Positions 26,705-35,589 of a stretch of 64,000 nt of DNA are shown here, in pieces. The notes below the pieces were generated by a model. The model saw only the letters and a program-made list of their open reading frames with translations. It did no database searches and was not told the DNA's origin. Made by a program: the position numbers and the translations under genes. Origin of the DNA: JAMXLO01 sp963794185 (GTDB lineage: Bacteria; Pseudomonadota; Alphaproteobacteria; Acetobacterales; Acetobacteraceae); the NCBI GenBank assembly GCA_963794185.1, contig CAWCDM010000113.1, forward strand, positions 67,315 through 131,314. Direction: 5' to 3'. Each line of letters starts with the position of its first letter. Within the stretch, counting starts at the first letter, position 1.

Positions 26705-27991
26705 TTACGAGTGTCGTATACCAGCGCGAATGCGTGCAATCGCTCGACCAATTATGCGATAGCCGCTGGTCAGTCGCCATGATCGGCTGGCATATACCAA
26801 CTGGAGGTCGTGCCGAAGGCGCGCGACGTCGATCTGGGAGACGCTAATCTGCTCATGCAGGCGCGCGGAGTCCTCTCGCAACATGTCGACTTCCTCCTGC
26901 GCCGCGATCACCTGCTCGTGCAGGCGCGCGGCTTGCTCGCGCGACCTGTCGGTTTCCTCCTGCGCCGCGATCACCTGCTCGTGCAGGCGCGCGGCTTGCT
27001 CGCGCGACCTGTCGGCTTCCTCCTGCGCCGCGGTGACCTGCTCGCGCAGGTGCGCGGTTTCCACTCGCGCATTGGCCGCTTCGTCTCTCGCGCTGATCGC
27101 TTCGGCATCGGCGGCGGCGGCTAGTCGCTTGACGCCCTCCGCCATCATCTGTGCGCTCGTTGCCTCTTCCTCTGCACGTAGGGCGGTGACTTTCAAGTCC
27201 GCCACTAAATTGTGCACGCGCGCAAGTTCGCGTCGGACAGCGATTGCATCGAGTCTGTCATGGGATACGTAGCGAGTGACCTGGCCGTGCGACGGCGAGT
27301 CGGATCGCGTCGCCATGTCAAGTTCCCGTCCAACCCGCACTTTGGCCAGATCGCTGACACGCCGATGCGCCGCCACGGCGGTATCCTCGCTCACGGTCTC
27401 GGGCAGGAGCGGGCGAAGCTTGCGGAATAGGTAATGCGGGTCCTCGATCAGTAGCGGAAAGGCCACCAGCGCGATGGGAATGTCGGCCCGTATCAACCGT
27501 TCGACCAGGTGGTGAAAGCCGACCGCCAGGAGCCTCCCTTGGTCGAGTGGGTTCAACGAGTAGGTCAACCCGCCCGGCGTGCTGCCCCACACTTCCCAGC
27601 TCTGATCCAGTTCAGCCATCCAGGGAAGCGACCGATGCATGGATTGCAATTCAACCAACGTTCGGCTGATGGCCGCCTCCCCAAGGTCGCGCACGGGAAT
27701 GATCACCGCATCCAGCCGCATGATACCGCTGCCCAGGATGTGATCGATGCATTGATAGAGCCAGGGGTACTTCACCACGTAGGGCAGGTCCCAGGCTTGG
27801 TTGGGCAGCGGTACGGTTTCCAGTCCCGCATTGGCGCTCTCATCCCAGGAATCTCTTTCGCCGCGCCGCCCGAGATGTGTATCCAATCCCAATTCTGTGA
27901 GATAGCGCACTAGGAAGCTTGTCCCGGCCCTGCCCGTACCCGCGATGACAAGGTGTGCTTCCGGCTCGCGATCAGGCTTGTCGTTTGTCAT
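26705..27991 (-). CDS. P-loop sulfotransferase-like protein with C-terminal tandem-repeat coiled coil
   Basis: 428 residues. The N-terminal domain opens with LVIAGTGRAGTSFLVRYLTE, a sulfotransferase-type phosphosulfate loop, and continues for about 230 residues with an alpha/beta pattern (VVKYPWLYQCIDHIL, IIPVRDLGEAAISR). From about residue 260 to 400 it is Ala/Glu/Arg-rich coiled coil, with copies of a 21-residue unit containing REQAARLHEQVIAAQEE. The tail SRSWRLTSGYRIIGRAIARI is an amphipathic basic motif also found at the ends of some polysaccharide glycosyltransferases. I infer modification of a surface glycan. The ATG at 27991 was preferred; a GTG at 28012 is in frame. Confidence 0.7.
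   Translation of the reverse strand: MTNDKPDREPEAHLVIAGTGRAGTSFLVRYLTELGLDTHLGRRGERDSWDESANAGLETVPLPNQAWDLPYVVKYPWLYQCIDHILGSGIMRLDAVIIPVRDLGEAAISRTLVELQSMHRSLPWMAELDQSWEVWGSTPGGLTYSLNPLDQGRLLAVGFHHLVERLIRADIPIALVAFPLLIEDPHYLFRKLRPLLPETVSEDTAVAAHRRVSDLAKVRVGRELDMATRSDSPSHGQVTRYVSHDRLDAIAVRRELARVHNLVADLKVTALRAEEEATSAQMMAEGVKRLAAAADAEAISARDEAANARVETAHLREQVTAAQEEADRSREQAARLHEQVIAAQEETDRSREQAARLHEQVIAAQEEVDMLREDSARLHEQISVSQIDVARLRHDLQLVYASRSWRLTSGYRIIGRAIARIRAGIRHS
26891..27079 (-). repeat. 63-bp in-frame tandem repeats inside the coiled coil
   Basis: Three head-to-tail units start at 26891, 26954 and 27017, each 63 bases. The first two differ at very few positions, the third is more diverged, and a still more degenerate unit precedes them at about 26828. 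Each unit encodes 21 residues, exactly three heptads, so unit gain or loss would lengthen or shorten the coiled coil without breaking its register. Confidence 0.85.
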
Positions 27992-28087
27992 TGTTGCACA
28001 CGATAATTTCACTCCCTGGCGAGCGCCACCTAGCCGAGCTTGACGCTGCCGGTGATCGATGTCCTATACCGAAACAAGTCGTTACGC

Positions 28088-30118
28088 TCAGGCGCGTCGC
28101 GGCCGGGCAGCGCGGCGCACCCGCGCCCACAGTGCCAGGGTATCGCGCCAGACAATTTGCGCCGCATGAAACAGCTTTGGATGCCCCTGCAGCATCCGGG
28201 CGATCGGCCGAACCAATGGCCTGGGCACGGTCACGATTGCCGGTGCTGGAATCCTCGCAGCGGGAAACGCGGCATCATCCGGTGCAGGATCCCGTTCGAC
28301 GGGAAACGGAGTGTGCCGCAACGACCGCCGTTCCTTTACCCGCAGCGTAGCCTCAAGATAGGCAGACCCGTACTTCCGGTCAGGTTCGAGATGACATCCC
28401 TCCGCCCATTCGTTCCAGGCGTTGATGAAAACGAACCGCTGCGAGGGTTGGCGTTCCAGCAAGGTCCGGTGCGTCGCCCGGTTCAGCCAGCGTTCATAGT
28501 TCTCCGGTGTGCTGTCGAGCGTGATCAGGCCCTTGCCCGATACCCGCGCCGTATTGTCCCATGACGGAAACACGCCACGGTAGACGAGGCGCTCTCGGTA
28601 ATCGTGACCCAGGCAGCATTCCGCCATCTCGCCATAGCGCAGCACCCATCCCTCTATCGGCTCTAGGAGTTTCAGCTCGTCCGTGCGGTTGTGTCCCCGC
28701 ACGTTGTGTGGCGGGAACTCCACGCCGGCGTCGAAGCCGAGCGGGCTGTACTCCCAGTTCCCGTGGGTGAGCGCTGCCACAAGATGGATCTCGCCGATGC
28801 CAGCATCACGGCAGGCCCGGCGCCAACGCGCTGCTGTCGCCTTGGCGTCGGGCAGCTGCTGCGGCCGGTAGACCACGAGCACCGGCGCGCCATCGATTCG
28901 AAGGTAGCGGCGATCGCGAAAGTACGGCAGCAGGCCCTCGATGAAGGCTATGTCGTTCCTGGGCGAGTAGCTCTGCGCGATCAGCACTTCCTGGTCGGTT
29001 CCATCCCATTTCCTGGTCCAGTTCTCATTCGCCCAGCACAGGCAGAATTGAATATCGGCGTCCGCATCGGCAAGGAAGTCGTCGATCGGCCGCTCAAGAA
29101 TGCGCCGCCCGGCGAACCAGTAGTAGTGGAAGCAAAAGGCGTCGATGCCGAACTTCCTTGCCCAGGCGATCTGCTCTCGCTGCACCTCACGGAGGCGCAG
29201 ATCATAGAAGCCGAAATCCGCGGGCAGGTGCGGCTGGTAATGTCCTTCAAACAGGCCGCGCGCCTTCGTCACGTTGGTCCATTCCGTGAATCCCTTGCCC
29301 CACCACTCGTCGTTTTCTGGAACCGGATGAAACTGCGGCAGGTAGAAGGCGACAAACTTCACGTCAGTCGGCTGCGGCACCACAAGTTCGAACAGTGAAC
29401 GTGAACCCAATTTCGGATGACGGCTCGTCGGCACGGCCTTCGTGACGATCTGATAAACATTGGAATGCGGCTGAGCGTCGAGCATCGCGCGCTGGTCATC
29501 GGACAATGCCTGCCAGACGTCGGCGAACTCCGTCTCCATTGGATGCCTGATGACAAAACGAGCATCGACAATCGTGAGGCCGGCGCCCTCAAAAAGGTCC
29601 TGGATATTTCTCATGCCGAAGAATCGGATATGGGTCTTGTCCAGCAATCCCCACTCCCCGTAGCGGACGTCATCGGTCAGCAGGCAGGCAATAATTCCGG
29701 CATGTGATGCATGGGGGATAGAGACGACGACGCAACCCTTGTCGTTCACCAGATCCGTAGCCAGCCGCAACGTCGACCACGGGTCGTAGAGATGCTCCAG
29801 GACGTCGGCAATGACCACGGCGTCGAAGTCCGTGCGCGGCAACGTTTTCACCCACTCCGGGTGGTTCAGGTCGGCCTGGACGACATGCTCGCAGAATGTT
29901 GCGAGAATCGCGACGCTTCCCGGATCGATCTCGAGTGCGGTCATTCTGCACCCACCCAACTCGACCAACGGTCTGGCGATCGAGCCGGGACCGGCGCCGA
30001 TCTCCAGGACATCCTTGCCTCCCCCAATCAGACGCAGAATATGTGCGCCCGCATGGTCGGAATCCGGATCGAAGGAAAATCTGTAGATATCAGCCGAGGT
30101 TTTGTTCTTCAGGTCCAT
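28088..30118 (-). CDS. Methyltransferase-WbsX (GH99-like) fusion protein
   Basis: 676 residues. Residues 1-200 are a class I methyltransferase: KDVLEIGAGPGSIARPLVELG for SAM, VVIADVLEHLYDP as motif II, and SIPHASHAGIIACLL. Residues 250-600 are the GH99-like WbsX domain: VKFVAFYLPQFHPVPENDEW, WWGKGFTEWTNVTKA, CFHYYWFAGRRILERP, LCWANENWTRKWDG and FVFINAWNEWAEGCHLEPD. WbsX domains occur in O-antigen clusters, often with glycosyltransferases. ATG 30118 was chosen over an in-frame GTG at 30133. It lies about 75 bases upstream of the sulfotransferase-like gene on the same strand. Confidence 0.88.
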   Translation of the reverse strand: MDLKNKTSADIYRFSFDPDSDHAGAHILRLIGGGKDVLEIGAGPGSIARPLVELGGCRMTALEIDPGSVAILATFCEHVVQADLNHPEWVKTLPRTDFDAVVIADVLEHLYDPWSTLRLATDLVNDKGCVVVSIPHASHAGIIACLLTDDVRYGEWGLLDKTHIRFFGMRNIQDLFEGAGLTIVDARFVIRHPMETEFADVWQALSDDQRAMLDAQPHSNVYQIVTKAVPTSRHPKLGSRSLFELVVPQPTDVKFVAFYLPQFHPVPENDEWWGKGFTEWTNVTKARGLFEGHYQPHLPADFGFYDLRLREVQREQIAWARKFGIDAFCFHYYWFAGRRILERPIDDFLADADADIQFCLCWANENWTRKWDGTDQEVLIAQSYSPRNDIAFIEGLLPYFRDRRYLRIDGAPVLVVYRPQQLPDAKATAARWRRACRDAGIGEIHLVAALTHGNWEYSPLGFDAGVEFPPHNVRGHNRTDELKLLEPIEGWVLRYGEMAECCLGHDYRERLVYRGVFPSWDNTARVSGKGLITLDSTPENYERWLNRATHRTLLERQPSQRFVFINAWNEWAEGCHLEPDRKYGSAYLEATLRVKERRSLRHTPFPVERDPAPDDAAFPAARIPAPAIVTVPRPLVRPIARMLQGHPKLFHAAQIVWRDTLALWARVRRAARPRRA

Positions 30119-30384
30119 GATGCTGGAATTCACAAGATTTCATGTGCGACGGACGGCAGCGAAAATCCAAACCCACCCTATTGCACTTTATTTGCTCGCC
30201 AAGGTGAACACAAGCTTCTGCTCACCCTGTTGCACTGCATCGACCTCCGCAATAGACGCCGGTATGGGCGCCAGACGCGACCGAAATGCCGGGCCACGCC
30301 AAGCGCATCCCATGTCGATGTACGATGGATTGCGAAACAGCGCGGCGCCTGGCGGTGCGTAAGGCCAGCTCGGCCGGCAGTCGA

Positions 30385-31414
30385 TCAGCCAAGGATGCGC
30401 CGCGATAACGGCAGCAGCGCCGGACGTGCCAAGAGAAGAAACCGTGCCACGCTGGGGAACCGCAGGAGCGGCAGCAGCAGCTTCACGACAGCGCGGATTC
30501 TGCGATTGTGGTAACAGGAGACGAACCTGAGATCATCGAGCGACGTGCGCACGAGTTCCCGGTCGCGGCGCTGCACGGCGTCGACGAATTCCGCCAGCAG
30601 ATGTGGCAGGAAGCGGGGAAGCACAACGTCCCGTCTCCAGAACCTGCCTCGGGCCGGGTCATCGGGGAACTCCTCCAGCAATTTGCGAAGATACAGCATT
30701 CGACTGATCGCCATGCTCGGGGAATACGACGAGCTGCCGGAGAACATCCGCCACTGCGACAGAGCCTCGTCCACATATACGTTGTCATACCCGGCACGGA
30801 ACAGACGCAGGAACAGATCATCGTCCTCATAGCCACGGAGGCCCTCATCAAAACCGCCGACCGCTTCGAATGCCTGTCGGGATATGAGTGACGCGGAGGG
30901 CAGGACGTACATGTCGGTGCGGAGACAACCGTGGACGTCACGCTTCGGATGCTGGACGTTGTCGAACAGCCGCAGGACCGAACGCGCCACCAAGCGCCCC
31001 TGCTCGATCGATCTCGTCGACGTTGCTGTAAGCCCACCCGAGCTCGATCGCCCGAGGCTCCAGGAAGAACCTCGCCAACCGTTCCAGATGATTGCAATAC
31101 CAAACATCATCCTGGTCCAGCAGCGCGATCAGGTCGCAACTGGACCGGGCAATGCCGAAATTGCGGGCCGAACCCTGGCCACCATTTGGCTTGTGCAAGA
31201 GATTGATCGGATGCCCCCGAGCAAGTTTCTCGACAACCTGCGGGCCATTGTCCGTCGAGCCATCGTCAACCACGATTATTCCCGTTGGTGGCAGGCTCTG
31301 GCGCAGCACGCTCTCGATTGCCCGCCGAATGTATGGCGCGCCATTGTAAAGCGGGATGATGGCTGCAATCCGCACATCCTCGCGCCTCATAAGGCGATTC
31401 GGAGAATCGGCCAT
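30385..31414 (-). pseudogene. GT2 family glycosyltransferase, frameshifted
   Basis: The first part (ATG at 31414) reads VRIAAIIPLYNGAPYIRRAI, VVDDGSTDNGPQVV and the metal site LIALLDQDDVWY. After AYSNVDEIDR, at about 31005-31012, it switches frame and continues VARSVLRLFDNVQHP, GGFDEGLRGYEDDDLFLRLF to the TGA at 30385. Together they make about 340 residues, a complete GT2 with the ED/DD-like acceptor motif. One base change in length explains the break. The 250 bases between this gene and the methyltransferase-WbsX gene show nothing convincing. Confidence 0.8.
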
Positions 31415-31515
31415 ATGGTACGCCTATCGCGTTTCGCGGACATTCGCAAGGTTTGGCCTGACTGTCCAATTGAGTCGGACCGCCGGTCCGCGCCGGTGAC
31501 CCCGTTCGTGAATAC

Positions 31516-32127
31516 ATGGCATCCGCAAGCGCAACCGCCGGCCGGTTAGGCGCCAAGGAGCATCGACCGGCGATCCGGCGCCGGGCACGGCGTGAGGGGG
31601 CGCAGATCTTCGCCGACGAGGCTGGAGTTCGCTCGGACTTCCACAGCGGCACGACCTGGGGAAGACGCGGGCGGGAGCCGGTGGTGTCCAGCATCGGCAC
31701 GCGGTTCGCGGCCAAACTGGTTACCGCGATCAGCGCGCAGGCGCAGCTGCACTTGGTGCTGACCAAGGGACGGATCACCGCCGCGGTGTTCATTGATGCC
31801 CTAAAGCGGCTGCTGATCAGCGCATCGGCGCCGATCTTCGTCATTTTCAACGGACATCCGACGCATCTGGCAAAGTCGGTCGCGCGCTTCGTAGCCGCAC
31901 AGCGGGGGATGCTGGCCGTGTTCTTTCTGCCGGCGTACGCGCACGAGCTGAACCTCGGCGAGCTGATGTGGAACGATCTGAAGACCCGTGGCACTGGCCG
32001 CAAACTGATCGCCTCGCTGATGCAGCTATGGCAGATGATCGCCTCGCATATGTGGCAGTTGCAAAAGCTGCCAACTTTGGCGCGCTCCTTCTTCCACGCT
32101 TCCACAACGTGCTACGCATGCGCCTGA
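31516..32127 (+). pseudogene. Truncated and mutated IS630 transposase
   Basis: The catalytic half of a transposase close to the one at 24306-25331, beginning at about RRARREGAQIFADEAGVRSD; the helix-turn-helix half is missing. The second catalytic Asp is changed (VIFNGHPTH where the intact copy has VDGHPTH) and the third region reads NLGELMW in place of NPDEYVW. A right-end-like sequence (ATGGCAACTATCAAGG at 32127) follows. It is therefore an inactive, 5'-truncated relic in the same orientation as the intact copy. Confidence 0.88.
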
Positions 32128-32285
32128 TGGCAACTATCAAGGGAAGGTTCATCATTCGCTTCTGTTCGCTAATTCGTGACGCCGCCTCCGGTGAGCAACG
32201 TGAACAGATTGCAACGCGCTCCCATGGTGGCTCCCTCCCGGCAGCTTTGAGCCCAGAATAGTGGCTTGGCATCGAGCGAGAGCAG

Positions 32286-33992
32286 TCAGCCGCCGGCGCG
32301 GATCGTGGCAGCAACCTTCTCGGCAATCATCATCACGGGAATGTTGATGTTTGCACATGGTACGGTCGGCATCAACGATGCGTCGCACACGCGCAAGCCA
32401 TCCACGCCGATCACCCGCGCATTGGCATCTGTCACCGCCGTCCGATCGGCGGAGTCGCCCATGCGGCAGGTGCCGCAGGCATGCCAGTTGCCACTGACAC
32501 GCTGTCGTAGATACGCCTCCAGCAAGCGTTCGTCGCTAGCCAAATCCGCCGGGGAATTGCTTGTCCCAACGACAAAACTCATCATCCGTCGCCTGATGGC
32601 CGTGCTGCGATCCATCAGCGGCCCCCCGAGCGCGGTCAGCGCGGCATTCCGACGACTGGGCCGCGTGAGTTCGCGAATGCGCGGCGAATATCCGACCGGG
32701 TATAGATCCGTTATGACACCGGCCTGCTCGGCCGCCATTATCGCGCGCACCATCAAGAGGAACCCTGCTTTCAATCGCGCCATGTCGCGCGGATCGGAAA
32801 GCATGCGGAAACCAATTTCGGAACCTCTGTCCGGTGCGCTCGACAAACGCACGCGTCCGGTGGAATAGGATTTGTTCACCCAGCATCCAAGTGCTCCGAT
32901 CCGCCATCCCACCGAATGCCAGCCGGTACGCGCCAGGATCTCAATATGCATATCGCCGGGCGGCGTGCCTTCCATACCGGAAGAATACCGCAGCAGCGCC
33001 TGAAGATGATGCCCGCCGCGCTGCAGGAGCCGTGCTGAAGGATCCAGATAGCCGGCGACGCGGGCGGCGGGATGTTCCTGCAGATTCTCACCTACACCCG
33101 GCCGGTCAGCCTCGACTGCGATGCCATGCTCGGCAAGGTGCGCGCCGGGCCCGATGCCGCTCCTCATCAGCACGACCGGGCTCTGGAGTGCACCGGTGGA
33201 GACAATGACCTGCCGTGCGGCGATGGTGATGCTTTCACCGTCTCGGGTAAGGCGACCGCCGTTGACCCGTCCACCCGCGATAGCCAGCCCGTTGAACAGC
33301 GTCTCGGTGAAGATCGACAGATTCGGCCGGCGACGCACCTCAGGCGACAGGTAGGCCAGCGCGGCACTGGCGCGGCGGCCGTGCTGATCAACGTTGATCG
33401 CAGTCGGAAACACGCCGTCTCTCCAGGGACCGTTCTGGTCCTCCTGCATCGCATAGCCCATACTGGCGAAGACCTTCGCAACGCTGCGCGTGAACCCCGA
33501 CCAATCAGCGTAGCGATGACGACGAATGGGCAGTGGCCCGGACCTCCCATGCAGGGGGCCATCGAAGTCCGCGTCGGCCTCGAGCTTCGTGAAGTAGGGC
33601 AGCACCTCCGACCAACTCCAACCATGAGCACCCTTCGCAGCCCATTCGTCATAATCGTAAGGCGAGCCGCGATTTGCGCAGATACCATTGATCGACGAAC
33701 CGCCACCCAGGATGCGTGCCTGCTCGTACAGCCACGATCTGCCCGGCTGGTTCCCTCCGCCGTCGCTGCGCGATGCCATCAATGACGGCCATAGCCACTC
33801 GGGCCGAAAGTGCGTGCGGCCCGGATAGGCTGACGACAGTTCAGGCGGCACTTCATCCTGCGTTAGATCGCGTCCAGCCTCAATCAGCATCACGCGTGTC
33901 GTGGCATCTTCGCTCAGTCGAGACGCAAGTATGCAGCCGGCGGAGCCGCCGCCGATGATGAGGAAGTCAACTGGTTCGGCGGGGAGGCCCAT
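32286..33992 (-). CDS. GMC family oxidoreductase
   Basis: 568 residues. FAD Rossmann motif FLIIGGGSAGCILASRLSE, the GMC signature ILGGGSSINGICANRG, the second signature STGALQSPVVLMRSGIGP, and the C-terminal active site NWHACGTCRMGDSADRT with its conserved His, followed by PVMMIAEKVAATI. This fits alcohol/choline dehydrogenase-like enzymes; no signal peptide is present, so it is cytoplasmic. It is surrounded by glycan genes and mobile DNA rather than a clear pathway. A decayed close relative lies at 35590-36460. Confidence 0.92.
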   Translation of the reverse strand: MGLPAEPVDFLIIGGGSAGCILASRLSEDATTRVMLIEAGRDLTQDEVPPELSSAYPGRTHFRPEWLWPSLMASRSDGGGNQPGRSWLYEQARILGGGSSINGICANRGSPYDYDEWAAKGAHGWSWSEVLPYFTKLEADADFDGPLHGRSGPLPIRRHRYADWSGFTRSVAKVFASMGYAMQEDQNGPWRDGVFPTAINVDQHGRRASAALAYLSPEVRRRPNLSIFTETLFNGLAIAGGRVNGGRLTRDGESITIAARQVIVSTGALQSPVVLMRSGIGPGAHLAEHGIAVEADRPGVGENLQEHPAARVAGYLDPSARLLQRGGHHLQALLRYSSGMEGTPPGDMHIEILARTGWHSVGWRIGALGCWVNKSYSTGRVRLSSAPDRGSEIGFRMLSDPRDMARLKAGFLLMVRAIMAAEQAGVITDLYPVGYSPRIRELTRPSRRNAALTALGGPLMDRSTAIRRRMMSFVVGTSNSPADLASDERLLEAYLRQRVSGNWHACGTCRMGDSADRTAVTDANARVIGVDGLRVCDASLMPTVPCANINIPVMMIAEKVAATIRAGG

Positions 33993-34376
33993 TCTGTAAC
34001 ATCCTAATCATCATCACGACAGCAAAGCCTATAGTAAACACAAATGGGTCAGCAGGCTATCTTGTCGTACTGCCAGCGCAATCTGAAAGGCTGCTTCGAG
34101 GTCGCGGGACACCGGACGTTCCGTGGCAATCGAACCGCTTCGTCCCCACCATCTCCGCCCGCATTGCCGGGTCTCTTCCACATTGAAGGCAATCACTTCA
34201 ATGCCATGCAGGCCAGTACGTGCACGGCGGCGGGTCCCGGCGACAATCAAGGATGTGGCGCCGACGGCGTGTCGTCGTTGCTGATCACAACGGTCTGCCG
34301 TCGATGTGCGGGAGTCGATCACCGGCCAGGTTGCGACGAGCACGGTAAACCGGCGATGCCCGGGCGCTGAGGTCCA
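33993..34376. other. Intergenic stretch without a recognisable gene
   Basis: About 385 bases between the GMC start and the GT4 stop. Short open frames exist on both strands, but none has a ribosome site or a family resemblance. The GMC promoter should lie at its left end, where ATTCTGTAACATCCTAATC and AAGCCTATAGTAAACAC are AT-rich. Confidence 0.4.
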
Positions 34377-35555
34377 TCAGAGGCTCAGCAGGCCGAAGAA
34401 GATCCGTGTGCGGTTGCGATGCGTCGTGGGTGTGCCGTCGGCTGCGTTTGATTTGCGGGTGGGCTGCATGGCAGACCCATAGAGCGCGAGAACGCGTTCG
34501 GCGGCCACGCGGATGTCGAACCTGTCGCGGAAAATCTCACGCCCGGCTACACCGAGCCGCCGCCGCTCATTCGCATCCTCTATCAGTCGCGCAATGGCGT
34601 CGGCAAGTTGATCCGGTGCGCCCGGTGGCACCAAAACCGCATTCTGGCCATCTGTCAGGAACTCCGGGATCGCACCGACCGGCGTGGCTACCACCGCCAC
34701 GCCGTGTGCCAGCGCCTCGAGAATCGCGATGGGCATTGCCTCGAAATGCGACGGCAGCACAAAAATATCTGCCCGACGGAGTAGATCGTTCGCGGCGTGA
34801 CTATCGACCCATCCGGGCAGCATCACCCGATCACCGAGCCCAGCCTCGGCAACTGCTGCGCGAAACTCCTCCACCGCTCCATCGCCAGCAATGGTTGCCG
34901 TCCAGTGCTTCGACAAAAGCCGCGGCGATTGAAAGGCCGCGAGCAAATCCGGAACCCCCTTCCGCTCACCAAGTTGGCCGAGGAACACGATTCGCGCGAT
35001 CTCGTCGCATGACAATTCTGTGCCGCCTACGTCGGCCGGTCTGGGCACACCATTGAAAATGACGGCAATTCTCTCTTGCGCGACGTGCAGGTCCGAGATG
35101 AGGAGGTCGCGCCAACCACTGCCTAGCACAATGACAAACCGTGCGCGGTTCAGAACGAACCCGAGGAGCTTTTGGCAACGCCCGGGGAGGTTGAAGTAGA
35201 ATTCACGAAAGTTGGAACCGTGCATATGGACGATTACCGGAATGCCGAGCAGGGCGCCAAGCAGGGTCAAAATGCCTTTGCGCAAGGCACTGCCATAGGC
35301 GCTCATGTGGATGTGCATCAGATCAATGCGGCCAAGCACGCCCAGGTAAAGCAATTGACCGACTGCCTTGAGGAAATGCAGCCCCATGCTGGCCATTCCC
35401 CCCTGGCCACGGGTATCGATCACGCGCACCTGCGGCGCGCCGGGCGTGGTTGCCCACTCTTGTATCAGGTATTGAATGAATGTCCCGACCCCGCCCGAGG
35501 CATGCGTAGTGCCGCCTCCAGCAAACATCAGGACCCGCTTGCAACGTGTTTTCAT
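34377..35555 (-). CDS. Glycosyltransferase family 4 protein
   Basis: 392 residues with the GT-B fold. The N-terminal half has LMFAGGGTTHASGGVGTFIQYL and VIVHMHGSNFREFYF; the linker has IAVIFNGVPRP; the C-terminal half has IVFLGQLGERKGVPDLLAAF, and the nucleotide-sugar site is FVLPSHFEAMPIAILEALAHGVAVVATPVGAIPEFL, with the expected E-x7-E. These are retaining transferases using UDP- or GDP-sugars, typical of exopolysaccharide or O-antigen assembly. It completes the glycan gene set of the island. No membrane segment is seen apart from a hydrophobic stretch typical of the fold. Confidence 0.92.
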   Translation of the reverse strand: MKTRCKRVLMFAGGGTTHASGGVGTFIQYLIQEWATTPGAPQVRVIDTRGQGGMASMGLHFLKAVGQLLYLGVLGRIDLMHIHMSAYGSALRKGILTLLGALLGIPVIVHMHGSNFREFYFNLPGRCQKLLGFVLNRARFVIVLGSGWRDLLISDLHVAQERIAVIFNGVPRPADVGGTELSCDEIARIVFLGQLGERKGVPDLLAAFQSPRLLSKHWTATIAGDGAVEEFRAAVAEAGLGDRVMLPGWVDSHAANDLLRRADIFVLPSHFEAMPIAILEALAHGVAVVATPVGAIPEFLTDGQNAVLVPPGAPDQLADAIARLIEDANERRRLGVAGREIFRDRFDIRVAAERVLALYGSAMQPTRKSNAADGTPTTHRNRTRIFFGLLSL

Positions 35556-35589
35556 GGCAGTTTCCTACCGTTGGCCTCTGAGTAAGGAT

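Noticed and set aside
26891..27079. Tandem 63-bp repeats considered as a CRISPR array
   Set aside because: Units are head-to-tail without spacers and lie inside a coding frame.
34029..34370. Two overlapping frames of about 105 codons in the gap before the GT4 gene
   Set aside because: No ribosome site, no conserved pattern and opposite strands overlap; probably chance.
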